Below, in pieces: positions 8,274 through 14,745 of a stretch of 22,429 nt of DNA. The translations under genes were made by a program, and so were the position numbers. The stretch lies in assembly GCA_044866695.1 (NCBI GenBank), contig JBIOUF010000028.1, forward strand, positions 1 through 22,429, given 5' to 3'. Under the pieces are notes generated by a model, which worked only from the letters and a program-made list of their open reading frames with translations, searched no databases and was not told where the DNA came from. Position 1 is the first letter of the stretch; each line of letters begins with the position of its first letter. This DNA comes from JBIOUF01 sp044866695 (GTDB lineage Bacteria; Actinomycetota; Actinomycetes; Propionibacteriales; Nocardioidaceae).

Positions 8274-8300
8274 GCGCCGGCGAGCGAAGCGAGCCGGCGC
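8274..8300. repeat. Palindrome directly after the amidase stop codon
   Basis: GCGCCGGC (8274-8281) and GCCGGCGC (8293-8300) form an 8-bp stem around an 11-nt loop, starting at the base after the TGA. No T-run follows, so it is not a classic intrinsic terminator, though it could protect the 3' end or act as a terminator in a high-GC host. The segment 8276-8301 shares both flanks with 8546-8571 (19 of 26 bases, differing only in the central 7), so the two are copies of one palindromic element. Confidence 0.6.
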
Positions 8301-8409
8301 GAGGCCGGCGTACCCCCCGCCTTGCTCGCCCGGGCAGGCACCCGGCCCGAACCTGCATCCCTCTCGCCGGCCGATCTCCCCCCCGGCCGGCCTGCCGATG
8401 CCCGGCGAC

Positions 8410-8541
8410 CCACCAGGACTGACGGCTCGGCCGGCCAGGACTGACGGCTCGGCCCGCCAGGACTGACGGCTCGGCCCACCAGGATTGACGGCTCGGCCCG
8501 CCAGGACTGACGGCTCGACCCGCCAGAGCTCACGGCTCGAC
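8410..8541. repeat. Six 22-bp tandem repeats
   Basis: Six exact-length units run without a gap: 8410-8431, 8432-8453, 8454-8475, 8476-8497, 8498-8519 and 8520-8541. Their shared core is CCAGGACTGACGGCTCGGC. Units 1-5 differ at only a few positions (first bases CCA/CGG/CCG, one C-to-T in unit 4, a final GAC in unit 5); unit 6 is the most diverged. There are no spacers, so it is a minisatellite-like array and not a CRISPR. It fills most of the gap between the amidase and the convergent TIGR03089 gene, whose stop codon lies in unit 6. Between 8301 and 8409 I see no other feature. Confidence 0.9.
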
Positions 8542-9258
8542 GCCGGCCGGCGAGCTCCGCTCGCCGGCGCGCTCGCTGGTCCGGTGGGCCTCCCAGCGCT
8601 CCGGGTCGGGATGCCGCACCCAGACCACTCCGCCGCCCTGGAGCGCGGGCCCGGCCACGTCGCCCAGGCCGGCCGCCGTGCAGGGGTTCACGTCGGTGAG
8701 GACCCGCTCGGCTTTCGAGCCGGCCGAGAGCAGGTCTGCCTGGGTGAGGACGCCGGCGGGTGAGCGCCACGCGACGTCGTCGGGCCGGGGTGGGTCGACC
8801 GCGACGAAGACGTCGGGCTGGCCCCAGACGACCGCGCCGTAGTCCACCACCCCCGCGGGCACCGGGCCCGGCAGCCGGGCGGCCAGCGGCAGCAGGGACA
8901 GCGCGACCACCGGGACTCCCGGCCCGCCCGGGTCGGGCATCGCGCCCGGACCGCGGACGACGACCCGGGCCTGCGAGCGCAGCCCCGCGTCGTCGGTGAC
9001 GGCGGCCCCGAGGGTCCAGGCGCCGCCGAGCCACACCGGCCCGAGCCAGTGGGTGGGCAGGTCCACCAGCACCAGGTCCCCGCGACCGACGTCGAGCTCG
9101 TCTGCGAGCAGCGCGGCCGTCTTGGCGACCCAGGTGGCGTAGGTGGCCACGGAGAGCTCGACCCGCTCCCCGGTGGCGTCGTCGTAGAAGGTCACCAGCG
9201 GCCGGCCCGGGTCGCGCCGCAGCGCGTCGGCCAGCACGGCGGGGAACGTCGGTCGCAT
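8530..9258 (-). CDS. TIGR03089 family protein (short AMP-binding-like)
   Basis: Function unknown. The 242-residue protein resembles the N-terminal part of adenylate-forming enzymes: FPAVLADALRRDPGRPLVTFYD, then YATWVAKTAALL, GRGDLVLVDLPTHW and the later VDPPRPDDVAW are the recognisable stretches. The region that normally holds the ATP-binding P-loop and the C-terminal lid domain is absent, so it should not adenylate a substrate by itself. The family is typical of Actinobacteria. The ATG at 9258 has TATGCT 6 nt upstream, consistent with a leaderless start. The last dozen or so codons (from about SERAGERSSP) are formed by the hairpin and the diverged tandem unit, so the C-terminus appears to be repeat-derived. 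It is divergent from manC across 42 bp. Confidence 0.8.
   Translation of the reverse strand: MRPTFPAVLADALRRDPGRPLVTFYDDATGERVELSVATYATWVAKTAALLADELDVGRGDLVLVDLPTHWLGPVWLGGAWTLGAAVTDDAGLRSQARVVVRGPGAMPDPGGPGVPVVALSLLPLAARLPGPVPAGVVDYGAVVWGQPDVFVAVDPPRPDDVAWRSPAGVLTQADLLSAGSKAERVLTDVNPCTAAGLGDVAGPALQGGGVVWVRHPDPERWEAHRTSERAGERSSPAGVEP
8546..8568. repeat. Perfect 10-bp stem-loop within the TIGR03089 3' end
   Basis: GCCGGCGAGC (8546-8555), a 3-nt loop and GCTCGCCGGC (8559-8568) form a perfect hairpin. It lies inside the last codons of the minus-strand TIGR03089 gene and right next to the tandem array. It is the second copy of the palindromic element seen at 8276-8301. It may serve as a transcription-end structure for that gene. 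Confidence 0.7.
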
Positions 9259-9300
9259 CCGGGCAGCATAGGAGCCGTCCCGGCTTGGCAGGATGCGCGC
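9259..9300. promoter_or_regulatory. Overlapping divergent promoters of TIGR03089 gene and manC
   Basis: Only 42 bp separate two divergent start codons. On the minus strand TATGCT (9265-9270) ends 6 nt before the ATG at 9258. On the plus strand CAGGAT (9289-9294), a weaker -10, ends 6 nt before the ATG at 9301. Both spacings suit leaderless transcripts. Each -35 region would fall near the opposing -10, so the two promoters probably interfere or are co-regulated. Confidence 0.5.
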
Positions 9301-10365
9301 ATGGTCTCGACGAAGCCGCCGGTGGAGGCGGTGCTGATCGCCGGCGGGCTGGGCACGCGGATGCTCCCGCTGACCGAGCGGCGGCCCAAGCACCTTCTCG
9401 ACGTCGGGGGAGTGCCGTTCCTGGAGCACCAGATCGCCAAGCTGGCCGCTGCCGGCGTGGGTCACGTCGTGCTCGCGACGTCGTACCACGCGGACCGGTT
9501 CCGGCCGGTCCTGGGCGACGGCTCGAGGTTCGGGCTCCGGCTCGGCTACGTGCGCGAGGAGCGGCCGCTCGGCACCGGTGGGGCGATCCGCAACGTCGCC
9601 CCGGCGCTCGCCGACGAACCCGAGGGACCCGTCGTCGTGCTGAACGGCGACGTGCTCTCCGGACACGACCTGACCGCCCAGCTGGACGACTTCGCGACCC
9701 CCCGGGACGGCAGGCCGGTCGACGTGTCGCTGCACCTGGTCCGGGTGCGGGACCCGCGCGCGTTCGGCTGCGTGCCGACCGACCGGTCCGGGCGCGTGGA
9801 GGCGTTCGTGGAGAAGTCGGAGCATCCCGTGACCGACCAGGTCAACGCCGGCTGCTATGTGTTCCGGCGCCGCGTGGTCGACCAGATCCCGGCGGGCCGG
9901 GTGGTCTCGGTGGAGCGCGAGACCTTCCCCGGGCTGCTCGAGCGGGACGCGCTCGTGGTGGGGTACCTGGAGTCGGCCTACTGGCGCGACGTGGGGTCGC
10001 CGGAGGCGCTCGTCGCCGCGTCCCGCGACGTGGTCCTCGGAGTGGCGCCGTCCGCGGCCGTCGCCCCCGACCCCAGCGGCGCCCGGGTCCACCCCGGCGC
10101 GCGGGTCTCCGGCGAGGTCGGCGACGGCACGGTCGTGGGGGAGGGCGCGGAGATCGAGGCGGGTGCGCGCGTCCTGGGCAGCGTGGTGATGTCCGGTGCG
10201 AGGGTCCGCGCAGGAGCCCTGGTCGTCGGCTCCGCCCTCGGCGTCGGCGCAACGGTGGGGGAGGGCGCATCGGTCCGCGGCGCCGCGCTCGGCGACGAGG
10301 CCGGCGTCCAGGCGGGTGCCGTGGTGGCGCCGGGCACGAGGGTCCCGGCCGGTGGCGCCTGCTGA
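9301..10365 (+). CDS. manC: Mannose-1-phosphate guanylyltransferase (NDP-sugar pyrophosphorylase)
   Basis: Predicted to make GDP-mannose from mannose-1-phosphate and GTP for mannolipids, lipoglycans and protein glycosylation. Seen: the nucleotide loop AGGLGTRMLPLTERRPK (14-30) with the signature Arg20 and Lys30, LNGDVLSG (D117 metal ligand), VEKSEHP, NAGCYVF and YWRDVGSPE, all in nucleotidyltransferase order. From about residue 258 onward hexapeptide repeats (GARVHPGARVSGEVGDG and on) form a left-handed beta-helix. Length is 354 residues, like mycobacterial Rv3264c. The sugar and base specificity cannot be proved from motifs; glucose- or other NDP-sugar pyrophosphorylases are close relatives. 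The phosphomannomutase in the same block and the mycobacterial synteny favour mannose. A longer frame upstream would overlap the TIGR03089 gene and is rejected. Confidence 0.87.
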   Translation: MVSTKPPVEAVLIAGGLGTRMLPLTERRPKHLLDVGGVPFLEHQIAKLAAAGVGHVVLATSYHADRFRPVLGDGSRFGLRLGYVREERPLGTGGAIRNVAPALADEPEGPVVVLNGDVLSGHDLTAQLDDFATPRDGRPVDVSLHLVRVRDPRAFGCVPTDRSGRVEAFVEKSEHPVTDQVNAGCYVFRRRVVDQIPAGRVVSVERETFPGLLERDALVVGYLESAYWRDVGSPEALVAASRDVVLGVAPSAAVAPDPSGARVHPGARVSGEVGDGTVVGEGAEIEAGARVLGSVVMSGARVRAGALVVGSALGVGATVGEGASVRGAALGDEAGVQAGAVVAPGTRVPAGGAC

Positions 10366-10391
10366 CCGGGAGACCGGAGCGGTACGAGACC

Positions 10392-10859
10392 TCAGAAGAA
10401 CTGGCCCGAGAGCCAGTCCGCGCCGCCCAGGAAGGCGGCGAACCGCAGCCACCGGCCCACCGTGCCGGTGACCAGGAAGAGCACGACGCTCACCCGCAGC
10501 TGCCCGGCCAGCACTGCCACGATGGCGAACGGCGGGAAGCCGCTGAACGCCGACACCAGGGTCAGGCCTCCGGCCAGCCAGGCGTTCTGGTGTGTGCGCC
10601 GGCGCCACAGCTCGAGGCGTGCCTGGGCCTTGGGCTTCTCGACCTTCCTGCGGACCCAGCTCCAGCGCAGGGCGTTGGCGCCGAGGTAGTACCAGACCAG
10701 CTTGCCGAGCATCTGACCGACGGCCGCGACCCCGGAGAGCAGCCACACGTTGCCCACCGCGGCGACCGCCCCCCGGCCGATCAGGTAGGCCTCGATGTTG
10801 ACGACGGGGACCAGGGCGGAGAGGACGGCGATCCCGGCGAGCGCGAGGATGTCCGCCAC
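10392..10859 (-). CDS. Small VTT/YqaA-like membrane protein
   Basis: A 155-residue integral membrane protein. Hydrophobic stretches cover about 3-35, 38-58 and 92-145, broken by a basic loop (about 65-90, RWSWVRRKVEKPKAQARLE). The late LVSAFSGFPPFAIVAVLAGQ and GRWLRFAAF recall the VTT (SNARE-associated, DedA-related) and YqaA families, some of which act in lipid flipping; no activity can be assigned here. The start is GTG, 18 bp after the DUF3105 stop on the same strand, with no clear Shine-Dalgarno, so translation may depend on the upstream gene. It ends 26 bp from the convergent manC stop. Confidence 0.75.
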   Translation of the reverse strand: MADILALAGIAVLSALVPVVNIEAYLIGRGAVAAVGNVWLLSGVAAVGQMLGKLVWYYLGANALRWSWVRRKVEKPKAQARLELWRRRTHQNAWLAGGLTLVSAFSGFPPFAIVAVLAGQLRVSVVLFLVTGTVGRWLRFAAFLGGADWLSGQFF

Positions 10860-10877
10860 AGGAGCTCAGGTGGGGGA

Positions 10878-11600
10878 TCAGGGCGCGTTGGGCTCGGGGG
10901 CGTCGCTGGCGGGGTAGTCCGCCAGGAACTGCTCGACGACCGCGCCGCTGGGCTGGGCGCAGTACCGCCAGACCCCGACCTGCGCGGTGCCCTTGTCCCC
11001 ACCGGTGACCGACCAGTGGGTCAGCGCCACGTGCTTGCCGTCGGGGAAGGGGTCGCCGTCGTCGGCGGTCCAGGGCAGCACCATGACCTTGTCGCTGGCG
11101 TCGAACTTCTTCGAGATCGTGCGCAGGTCGGCCATCGCCTCGTCGTCGTCGGCGATGGTCTGGTCGTACCAGACCAGCGTGTGGCCGTGCTCGAGGCTGT
11201 GCACGACCTGCCCGAGCTCGGGCCGGTCGTCGATGTCGAAGAAGGGCCGGAGCTGCGACCCCTGGAGGTAGGTGGACCAGTGCTGTCCGTAGGCAGGCGG
11301 GCTCTCGGGGTAGGTCAGGGCGGTGCCGGGCGCCACGTGCTGACCGCTGCCTTCGGCGTTCTTCGTCGTGACCTTGCCGCAGCCCGCGGCCTCGGCCGAT
11401 GCCCCCAGCTCGTCCAGGGCCTTGGCGCTCTCCTGGTTGCTGCGGATCAGAGGCACCGCCGCGACGCCGATGATCACCAGCCCCACGACCACGCAGCCGA
11501 CGACGATGGCCGTCGTGCGGCGCCGCTCGCGGGCCTGCTGCTCGCGGCGCAGCTGTTCCACGACCGCCCGGCGGTCGCGTTCCTTGCTCGACTTGGCCAC
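10878..11600 (-). CDS. DUF3105 family membrane-anchored protein
   Basis: Function unknown. A basic, charged N-terminus (about 1-29, rich in Arg/Lys/Glu/Gln, probably helical) precedes one membrane span at about 30-52, so the rest should lie outside the membrane. The outer domain has the DUF3105 hallmarks: HVAPG, then YPESPPAYGQHW, and VVHSLEHGHTLVWY (HSLEHG at 134-139). Two cysteines, C74 and one in WRYCAQP, could form a disulfide. Length 240 residues. The GTG start at 11600 is 11 bp from the cofE stop. TAGAAT 8 nt before it, which overlaps that stop, may be a separate promoter. The protein is not part of the mycobacterial version of this block. Confidence 0.85.
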   Translation of the reverse strand: MAKSSKERDRRAVVEQLRREQQARERRRTTAIVVGCVVVGLVIIGVAAVPLIRSNQESAKALDELGASAEAAGCGKVTTKNAEGSGQHVAPGTALTYPESPPAYGQHWSTYLQGSQLRPFFDIDDRPELGQVVHSLEHGHTLVWYDQTIADDDEAMADLRTISKKFDASDKVMVLPWTADDGDPFPDGKHVALTHWSVTGGDKGTAQVGVWRYCAQPSGAVVEQFLADYPASDAPEPNAP

Positions 11601-11608
11601 GGTGGGTG

Positions 11609-11614
11609 ATTCTA
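11609..11614 (-). promoter_or_regulatory. Putative -10 box of the DUF3105 gene
   Basis: Read on the minus strand, TAGAAT ends 8 nt before the GTG start at 11600 and its TAG is the cofE stop codon. The spacing suits a leaderless transcript, and no Shine-Dalgarno is visible. The DUF3105-VTT pair may thus be expressed independently of the F420 genes. Confidence 0.4.
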
Positions 11615-12634
11615 CGGACCGGGTGGAACCGCGGGGCGCAGCCGCAGCGACCGGTCGGTGACGTCGGCCGCGTGCCAGGAGAGGGCATGGGCCACCGCGA
11701 GCACCCCGCCCGCCTGCAGGCCGCGACGAAACGCGTCGGCCGCGCCGAGCCGGACCCGCAGCGTCCCGGGCTCGGCGACCACCTCCCCGTCCGCGCCCAG
11801 CACTCCGGCCAGTAGCCCCGACAGCGCCTCGGCGCCGGCCGGCGGGCCGAACCCTCGCAGGTCGTCGACCGGGTGGTCGCGACGTACGGCGGCCAGGACC
11901 GCCTCGCGCGCGCCGAACCCGAACAGGTCGGCAGCCTCCTCCCGGACCAGGGCGGCCGCGCCCGGGCCGTCGACCCCCGGTGGCAGCACCCGACCCGCCA
12001 AACCGGTGACCACGGCGACCGGGGTGCCGGCGAGCTTGCCCTTCACCAGGTCGGCGGCGGCGGCGACCTCGTCGGCGACGGCCGGCGCGGTCACCGCGAG
12101 CGGGTTGCCGTGCGGGTCGGTCCGGCCGGAGAGGTCGTCCAGCGGCTCGAGCCCGGCGACCCCGACCGCGATGTCGGTCTGACCGGTGCGCCAGGCCCGC
12201 CCGGCGGTGTCGGACACCACGACCGCGACGTTGCGGCCGGTGAGCTCTCGGAGCCGGGCGCGCAGCGCCCGGGCGGAGGCGTCCGGGTCGGCCGGGAGCA
12301 GGACCACCGTGCCCGGCTCGGTGTTGGACGCGTCGACCCCGGCCGCCGCCATCACCAGGCCGAGGCGGTTGCGCACGATCCGGGTCCCGCCGCGCACGGC
12401 GACGACCCGGTCGGTCTCCTCGTCGACGGCCCGGTCGCGGTCCCCGGCGACCACCCTGCCCTCGGCCTTGCTGACCACCTTGCTGGTGACCACGACCACG
12501 TCGCCGTCGCCGGGCAGCCCGGCCGCGGCCAGGGCGGTGGCCAGCCGGCCGGCCAGGTCGTCGCCGGGCCCGACCTCACCGATGCCCGGGACGGCGGTGG
12601 CAGCCAGCCGGGCGGGCGCGTCGTCGGTGGTCAC
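11612..12634 (-). CDS. cofE: Coenzyme F420-0:L-glutamate ligase
   Basis: Adds the gamma-linked glutamate tail to F420-0, or to its dehydro form, using GTP. The ligase domain covers about 1-242: VVVVTSKVVSKAEGR (46-60), the RLGLVMAAAGVDASN block near 90-104, SDTAGRAWRTGQTD (141-154) and the LVKGKLAGTPVAVVTGL stretch at about 196-212. Mycobacterial FbiB is about 448 residues because a flavin-binding reductase domain follows; here only about 98 further residues are present, and I recognise no nitroreductase motif in them. The GTG start overlaps the cofD stop by 4 bp, so translation is coupled. It corresponds to fbiB in mycobacterial naming. The reductase step needed for mature F420 must come from another gene. 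Confidence 0.92.
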   Translation of the reverse strand: MTTDDAPARLAATAVPGIGEVGPGDDLAGRLATALAAAGLPGDGDVVVVTSKVVSKAEGRVVAGDRDRAVDEETDRVVAVRGGTRIVRNRLGLVMAAAGVDASNTEPGTVVLLPADPDASARALRARLRELTGRNVAVVVSDTAGRAWRTGQTDIAVGVAGLEPLDDLSGRTDPHGNPLAVTAPAVADEVAAAADLVKGKLAGTPVAVVTGLAGRVLPPGVDGPGAAALVREEAADLFGFGAREAVLAAVRRDHPVDDLRGFGPPAGAEALSGLLAGVLGADGEVVAEPGTLRVRLGAADAFRRGLQAGGVLAVAHALSWHAADVTDRSLRLRPAVPPGP

Positions 12635-13710
12635 CGGTCCTGGGCCCGGTCCTGGGCCCGGTCCTGGGCCCGGTCAAGGGCAAGGTCGAGCGCGGCGGCG
12701 GCCATCCGCGCGGTGGCCTCGCGGTCGGTCATCATCAGTGGCACCGCCCGGCACGCGATCCCCGCGGCCTCCACCCGGGGGACGGCGTCGGCGTCCGCCT
12801 CGTCGACCAGCCAGGCGTCCAGGACCCCGCCGTCGGTCCGGGCGCCGTAGTGCTCCCCGACCGCGGCCGCCGACACCTCGACGCCGACCGCCTCCAGGAG
12901 CTGGGCGGCCATCCCGCGCACGTGTGACCCGGCCACGATCGGCGAGAGCCCGACCACCGGCGCGGCGGTGGCGCGCAGTGCGTCCCGGACCCCCGGGACC
13001 CCGAGGATCGGCCCCACGGAGACCACCGGGTTGGAGGGCGGGAGCAGCACGACGTCCGCGGTCGCCAGCGCGTCCACGACACCGGGGGCGGGCGTGGCGG
13101 AGTCGATGCCGACGCACACGACCGCGCGGGCGGGGACCTCGGCGTGCAGTCGCACCCAGTACTCCTGGAAGTGCACGACCCGCTGCCCGGACGGCTCCCC
13201 GGGGTCGTCGACCGCGACGTGGGTCTCGACGCGGTCGTCGGTCATCGGCAGCAGGCGGACGCCGGGACGCCAGCGTTCGCACAGCGCGCGGGTCACGGCG
13301 GAGAGCGGGTAGCCCGCGTCGACCATCTCGGTCCGGACCAGGTGGGTGGCCAGGTCGCGGTCGCCGAGCCCGAACCAGGCCGGCCCGACGCCGTACGCCG
13401 CCAGCTCCTCGCTGGCGTGCCAGGTCTCCCCTGCGCGGCCCCAGCCACGCTCCGGGTCGATCCCGCCACCGAGGGTGTACATCACGGTGTCCAGGTCCGG
13501 GCAGACCTTGAGGCCGTGCAGCCAGAGGTCGTCGGCGGTGTTGGCCAGCACGGTCACCTCGGCGGGACCCGTCGGACCGGCCACCCGGTCCAGATGCAGC
13601 AGCAGCCCCTGCAGGAACCTCGCCCCGCCGATGCCGCCGGACAGCACGGCGACCCGAGCCGGTCCGCCGCTCGCGGCGCTGTCGGGGCGCTCCCCGGGGC
13701 GGGCGGTCAT
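12631..13710 (-). CDS. cofD: 2-phospho-L-lactate transferase (F420 biosynthesis)
   Basis: Joins the lactyl or enolpyruvyl phosphate donor to the deazaflavin Fo, forming F420-0 or its dehydro form. Seen: the glycine loop LSGGIGGARFLQGL (23-36), NTADDLWLHGLKVCPDLDT (57-75), HFQEYWVR, LLPPSNPVVSVGPILGVPG and SPIVAGSHVRGMAAQLL in family order. Length is 359 residues, longer than the usual roughly 330 because of an N-terminal extension and a repeat tail. The ATG at 13710 has GGAGG upstream; starts further out run into the whiB2 promoter region. It overlaps cofE by 4 bp and is divergent from whiB2, exactly as fbiA and whiB2 are arranged in mycobacteria, where the gene is called fbiA. Confidence 0.94.
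   Translation of the reverse strand: MTARPGERPDSAASGGPARVAVLSGGIGGARFLQGLLLHLDRVAGPTGPAEVTVLANTADDLWLHGLKVCPDLDTVMYTLGGGIDPERGWGRAGETWHASEELAAYGVGPAWFGLGDRDLATHLVRTEMVDAGYPLSAVTRALCERWRPGVRLLPMTDDRVETHVAVDDPGEPSGQRVVHFQEYWVRLHAEVPARAVVCVGIDSATPAPGVVDALATADVVLLPPSNPVVSVGPILGVPGVRDALRATAAPVVGLSPIVAGSHVRGMAAQLLEAVGVEVSAAAVGEHYGARTDGGVLDAWLVDEADADAVPRVEAAGIACRAVPLMMTDREATARMAAAALDLALDRAQDRAQDRAQDR
12639..12674. repeat. Three 12-bp tandem repeats in the cofD 3' end
   Basis: CCTGGGCCCGGT is repeated at 12639-12650, 12651-12662 and 12663-12674 without change. Read on the minus strand it encodes a four-residue Asp-Arg-Ala-Gln period at the extreme C-terminus of CofD, ending a few bases before the cofD stop/cofE start overlap. 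The period is a multiple of three, so copy changes would not shift the frame. Confidence 0.9.
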
Positions 13711-13762
13711 GGCGGGACCTCCGGTCCGTAGGCGGTCGCTGGCGCGTATAGCACGCCGGGGC

Positions 13763-13792
13763 TTGACGCGGGCGGTACGACAGGCGTGTAAT
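13763..13792 (+). promoter_or_regulatory. whiB2 promoter, -35/-10 pair
   Basis: TTGACG (13763-13768) and TGTAAT (13787-13792) are 18 bp apart, the clearest housekeeping-type promoter in the window. Transcription would begin near 13799 and give a leader of about 160 nt before whiB2. The imperfect palindrome GGCGCGTATAGCACGCC just upstream (13741-13757) lies between this promoter and cofD and may belong to the divergent cofD promoter or to an operator. Confidence 0.6.
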
Positions 13793-13960
13793 TCCCACAG
13801 TGTTGTTCGTTGCACCCCGTGACGAGGACGAGCGCCAGGCCTGAATGCTCTCAGGTGCGCGGTGCGAGGCGGCCGGGAGGGTGACCGGGCTCTCCGCAGG
13901 CCTGCAGTCGAGATGTCGGATGGGGGCCCGCAAGGGCCTCACGGGTCGAAAGGGTCAGTC

Positions 13961-14215
13961 ATGCGGGAGCTGTTCGTGCTCGACGCCGAAGCGGAGGAGC
14001 TGGGGTGGCAGGAGCGTGCCCTGTGCGCCGAGACGGACCCGGAGGCGTTCTTCCCCGAGAAGGGCGGCTCGACGCGTGAGGCAAAGCGGGTCTGCCTGAC
14101 CTGCGACGTTCGCGGGGACTGCCTGCAGTACGCGCTCGAGAACGACGAGCGGTTCGGGATCTGGGGCGGGCTGTCCGAGCGCGAGCGGCGCAGGCTCAAG
14201 AAGCGCGCGGTCTGA
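13961..14215 (+). CDS. whiB2: WhiB2-type iron-sulfur transcription regulator
   Basis: A small [4Fe-4S] regulator that works with the primary sigma factor; WhiB2/WblE-type proteins are linked to cell division and septation in relatives. The four cluster cysteines are C22, C45, C48 and C54 (spacing CX22CX2CX5C). The sigma-contacting turn GIWGG is at 67-71 and a basic tail RERRRLKKRAV closes the 84-residue protein. The start MRELFVLDAEAEELGW matches family N-termini, and AAAGGG precedes the ATG. A start at 13913 would add 16 residues unlike the family. The gene's neighbours (cofD divergent, phosphomannomutase block downstream) match mycobacterial Rv3260c. Confidence 0.95.
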   Translation: MRELFVLDAEAEELGWQERALCAETDPEAFFPEKGGSTREAKRVCLTCDVRGDCLQYALENDERFGIWGGLSERERRRLKKRAV

Positions 14216-14253
14216 GCCCTGAGCGCTGAGCGACCCGACGTCGCGGCGCCCGC

Positions 14254-14745
14254 TCAGCGGCCTTCGTAGCGCGGGTCGACGTCCTCCGGCGGCCGGCCCA
14301 GCAGCTCGGCGACCTGCTCGACCAGGACGGTGAGCACCAGCGCCGAGAGGTCGGCGCGGGTGCCGGCCCTGAGCTCGATGGGCCGCCGGAAGACCACCAG
14401 CCGGGTCGGCGCCGACCCGTGCCCGCGCACGACGGTCGCCAGCGGCACGGTCGCCGCGGCCCAGTCCTCGGGCAGCACGGGAGTGTCCTCGACCGCGAAC
14501 TCCATCAGTCCCAGCTCGTCGCGCCAGCGCCCCTCGAGGTCGCGCACGACGCCGAGCACCAGGGCGTCGAAGTCCTCCCGGCCCGACCGGTCCCGCGGCA
14601 CGCCGACCGGCGCGTAGGGACCCGGGAGCACCGCCGGGCCGCGCATCCCCAGACCGTGCCGGTCGCGCCGCCGGCCACCGCGGACGCCGGCCTCGCCACC
14701 CGGTCCGCGACCTGGTCCGCCACCTGGCTGGAGGGCCCCCGTCAC
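14254..14745 (-). CDS. DUF1025-type 'metallopeptidase family' protein, likely non-catalytic
   Basis: Orthologue in position and sequence type of mycobacterial Rv3259. A Gly/Arg-rich N-terminus contains RRRDRHGLGMRGP (25-37), then FDALVLGVVRDLEGRW, MEFAVEDTPVLP and RLVVFRRPIELRA, ending with LVEQVAELLGRPPEDVDPRY. In zincin-like relatives the last block carries HExxH; here the equivalent is V-E-Q-V-A (E143), so the zinc-binding histidines are missing and protease activity is doubtful. Length 163 residues. The GTG at 14745 is supported by TAGGCT 7 nt upstream, the pattern of a leaderless start, and by the conserved RDRHG motif, which needs an upstream start. It converges on whiB2 across 38 bp and diverges from the DUF3499 gene. 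Confidence 0.8.
   Translation of the reverse strand: MTGALQPGGGPGRGPGGEAGVRGGRRRDRHGLGMRGPAVLPGPYAPVGVPRDRSGREDFDALVLGVVRDLEGRWRDELGLMEFAVEDTPVLPEDWAAATVPLATVVRGHGSAPTRLVVFRRPIELRAGTRADLSALVLTVLVEQVAELLGRPPEDVDPRYEGR

Noticed and set aside
8274..8300. Intrinsic terminator after the amidase
   Set aside because: The stem is good, but no T-run follows and the element is a copy of a repeat found again at 8546-8571, so it is listed as a repeat.
8410..8541. CRISPR array
   Set aside because: The 22-bp units touch each other with no spacers, and no cas gene is nearby.
8530..11688. A 1052-codon minus-strand frame ending with the TIGR03089 protein
   Set aside because: Only the last 242 codons resemble a protein family. 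The rest is antisense to manC and out of frame with the DUF3105 and VTT genes.
13913..13960. Earlier ATG for whiB2
   Set aside because: The added residues are unlike the family, and the ATG at 13961 has its own AAAGGG and the typical N-terminus.
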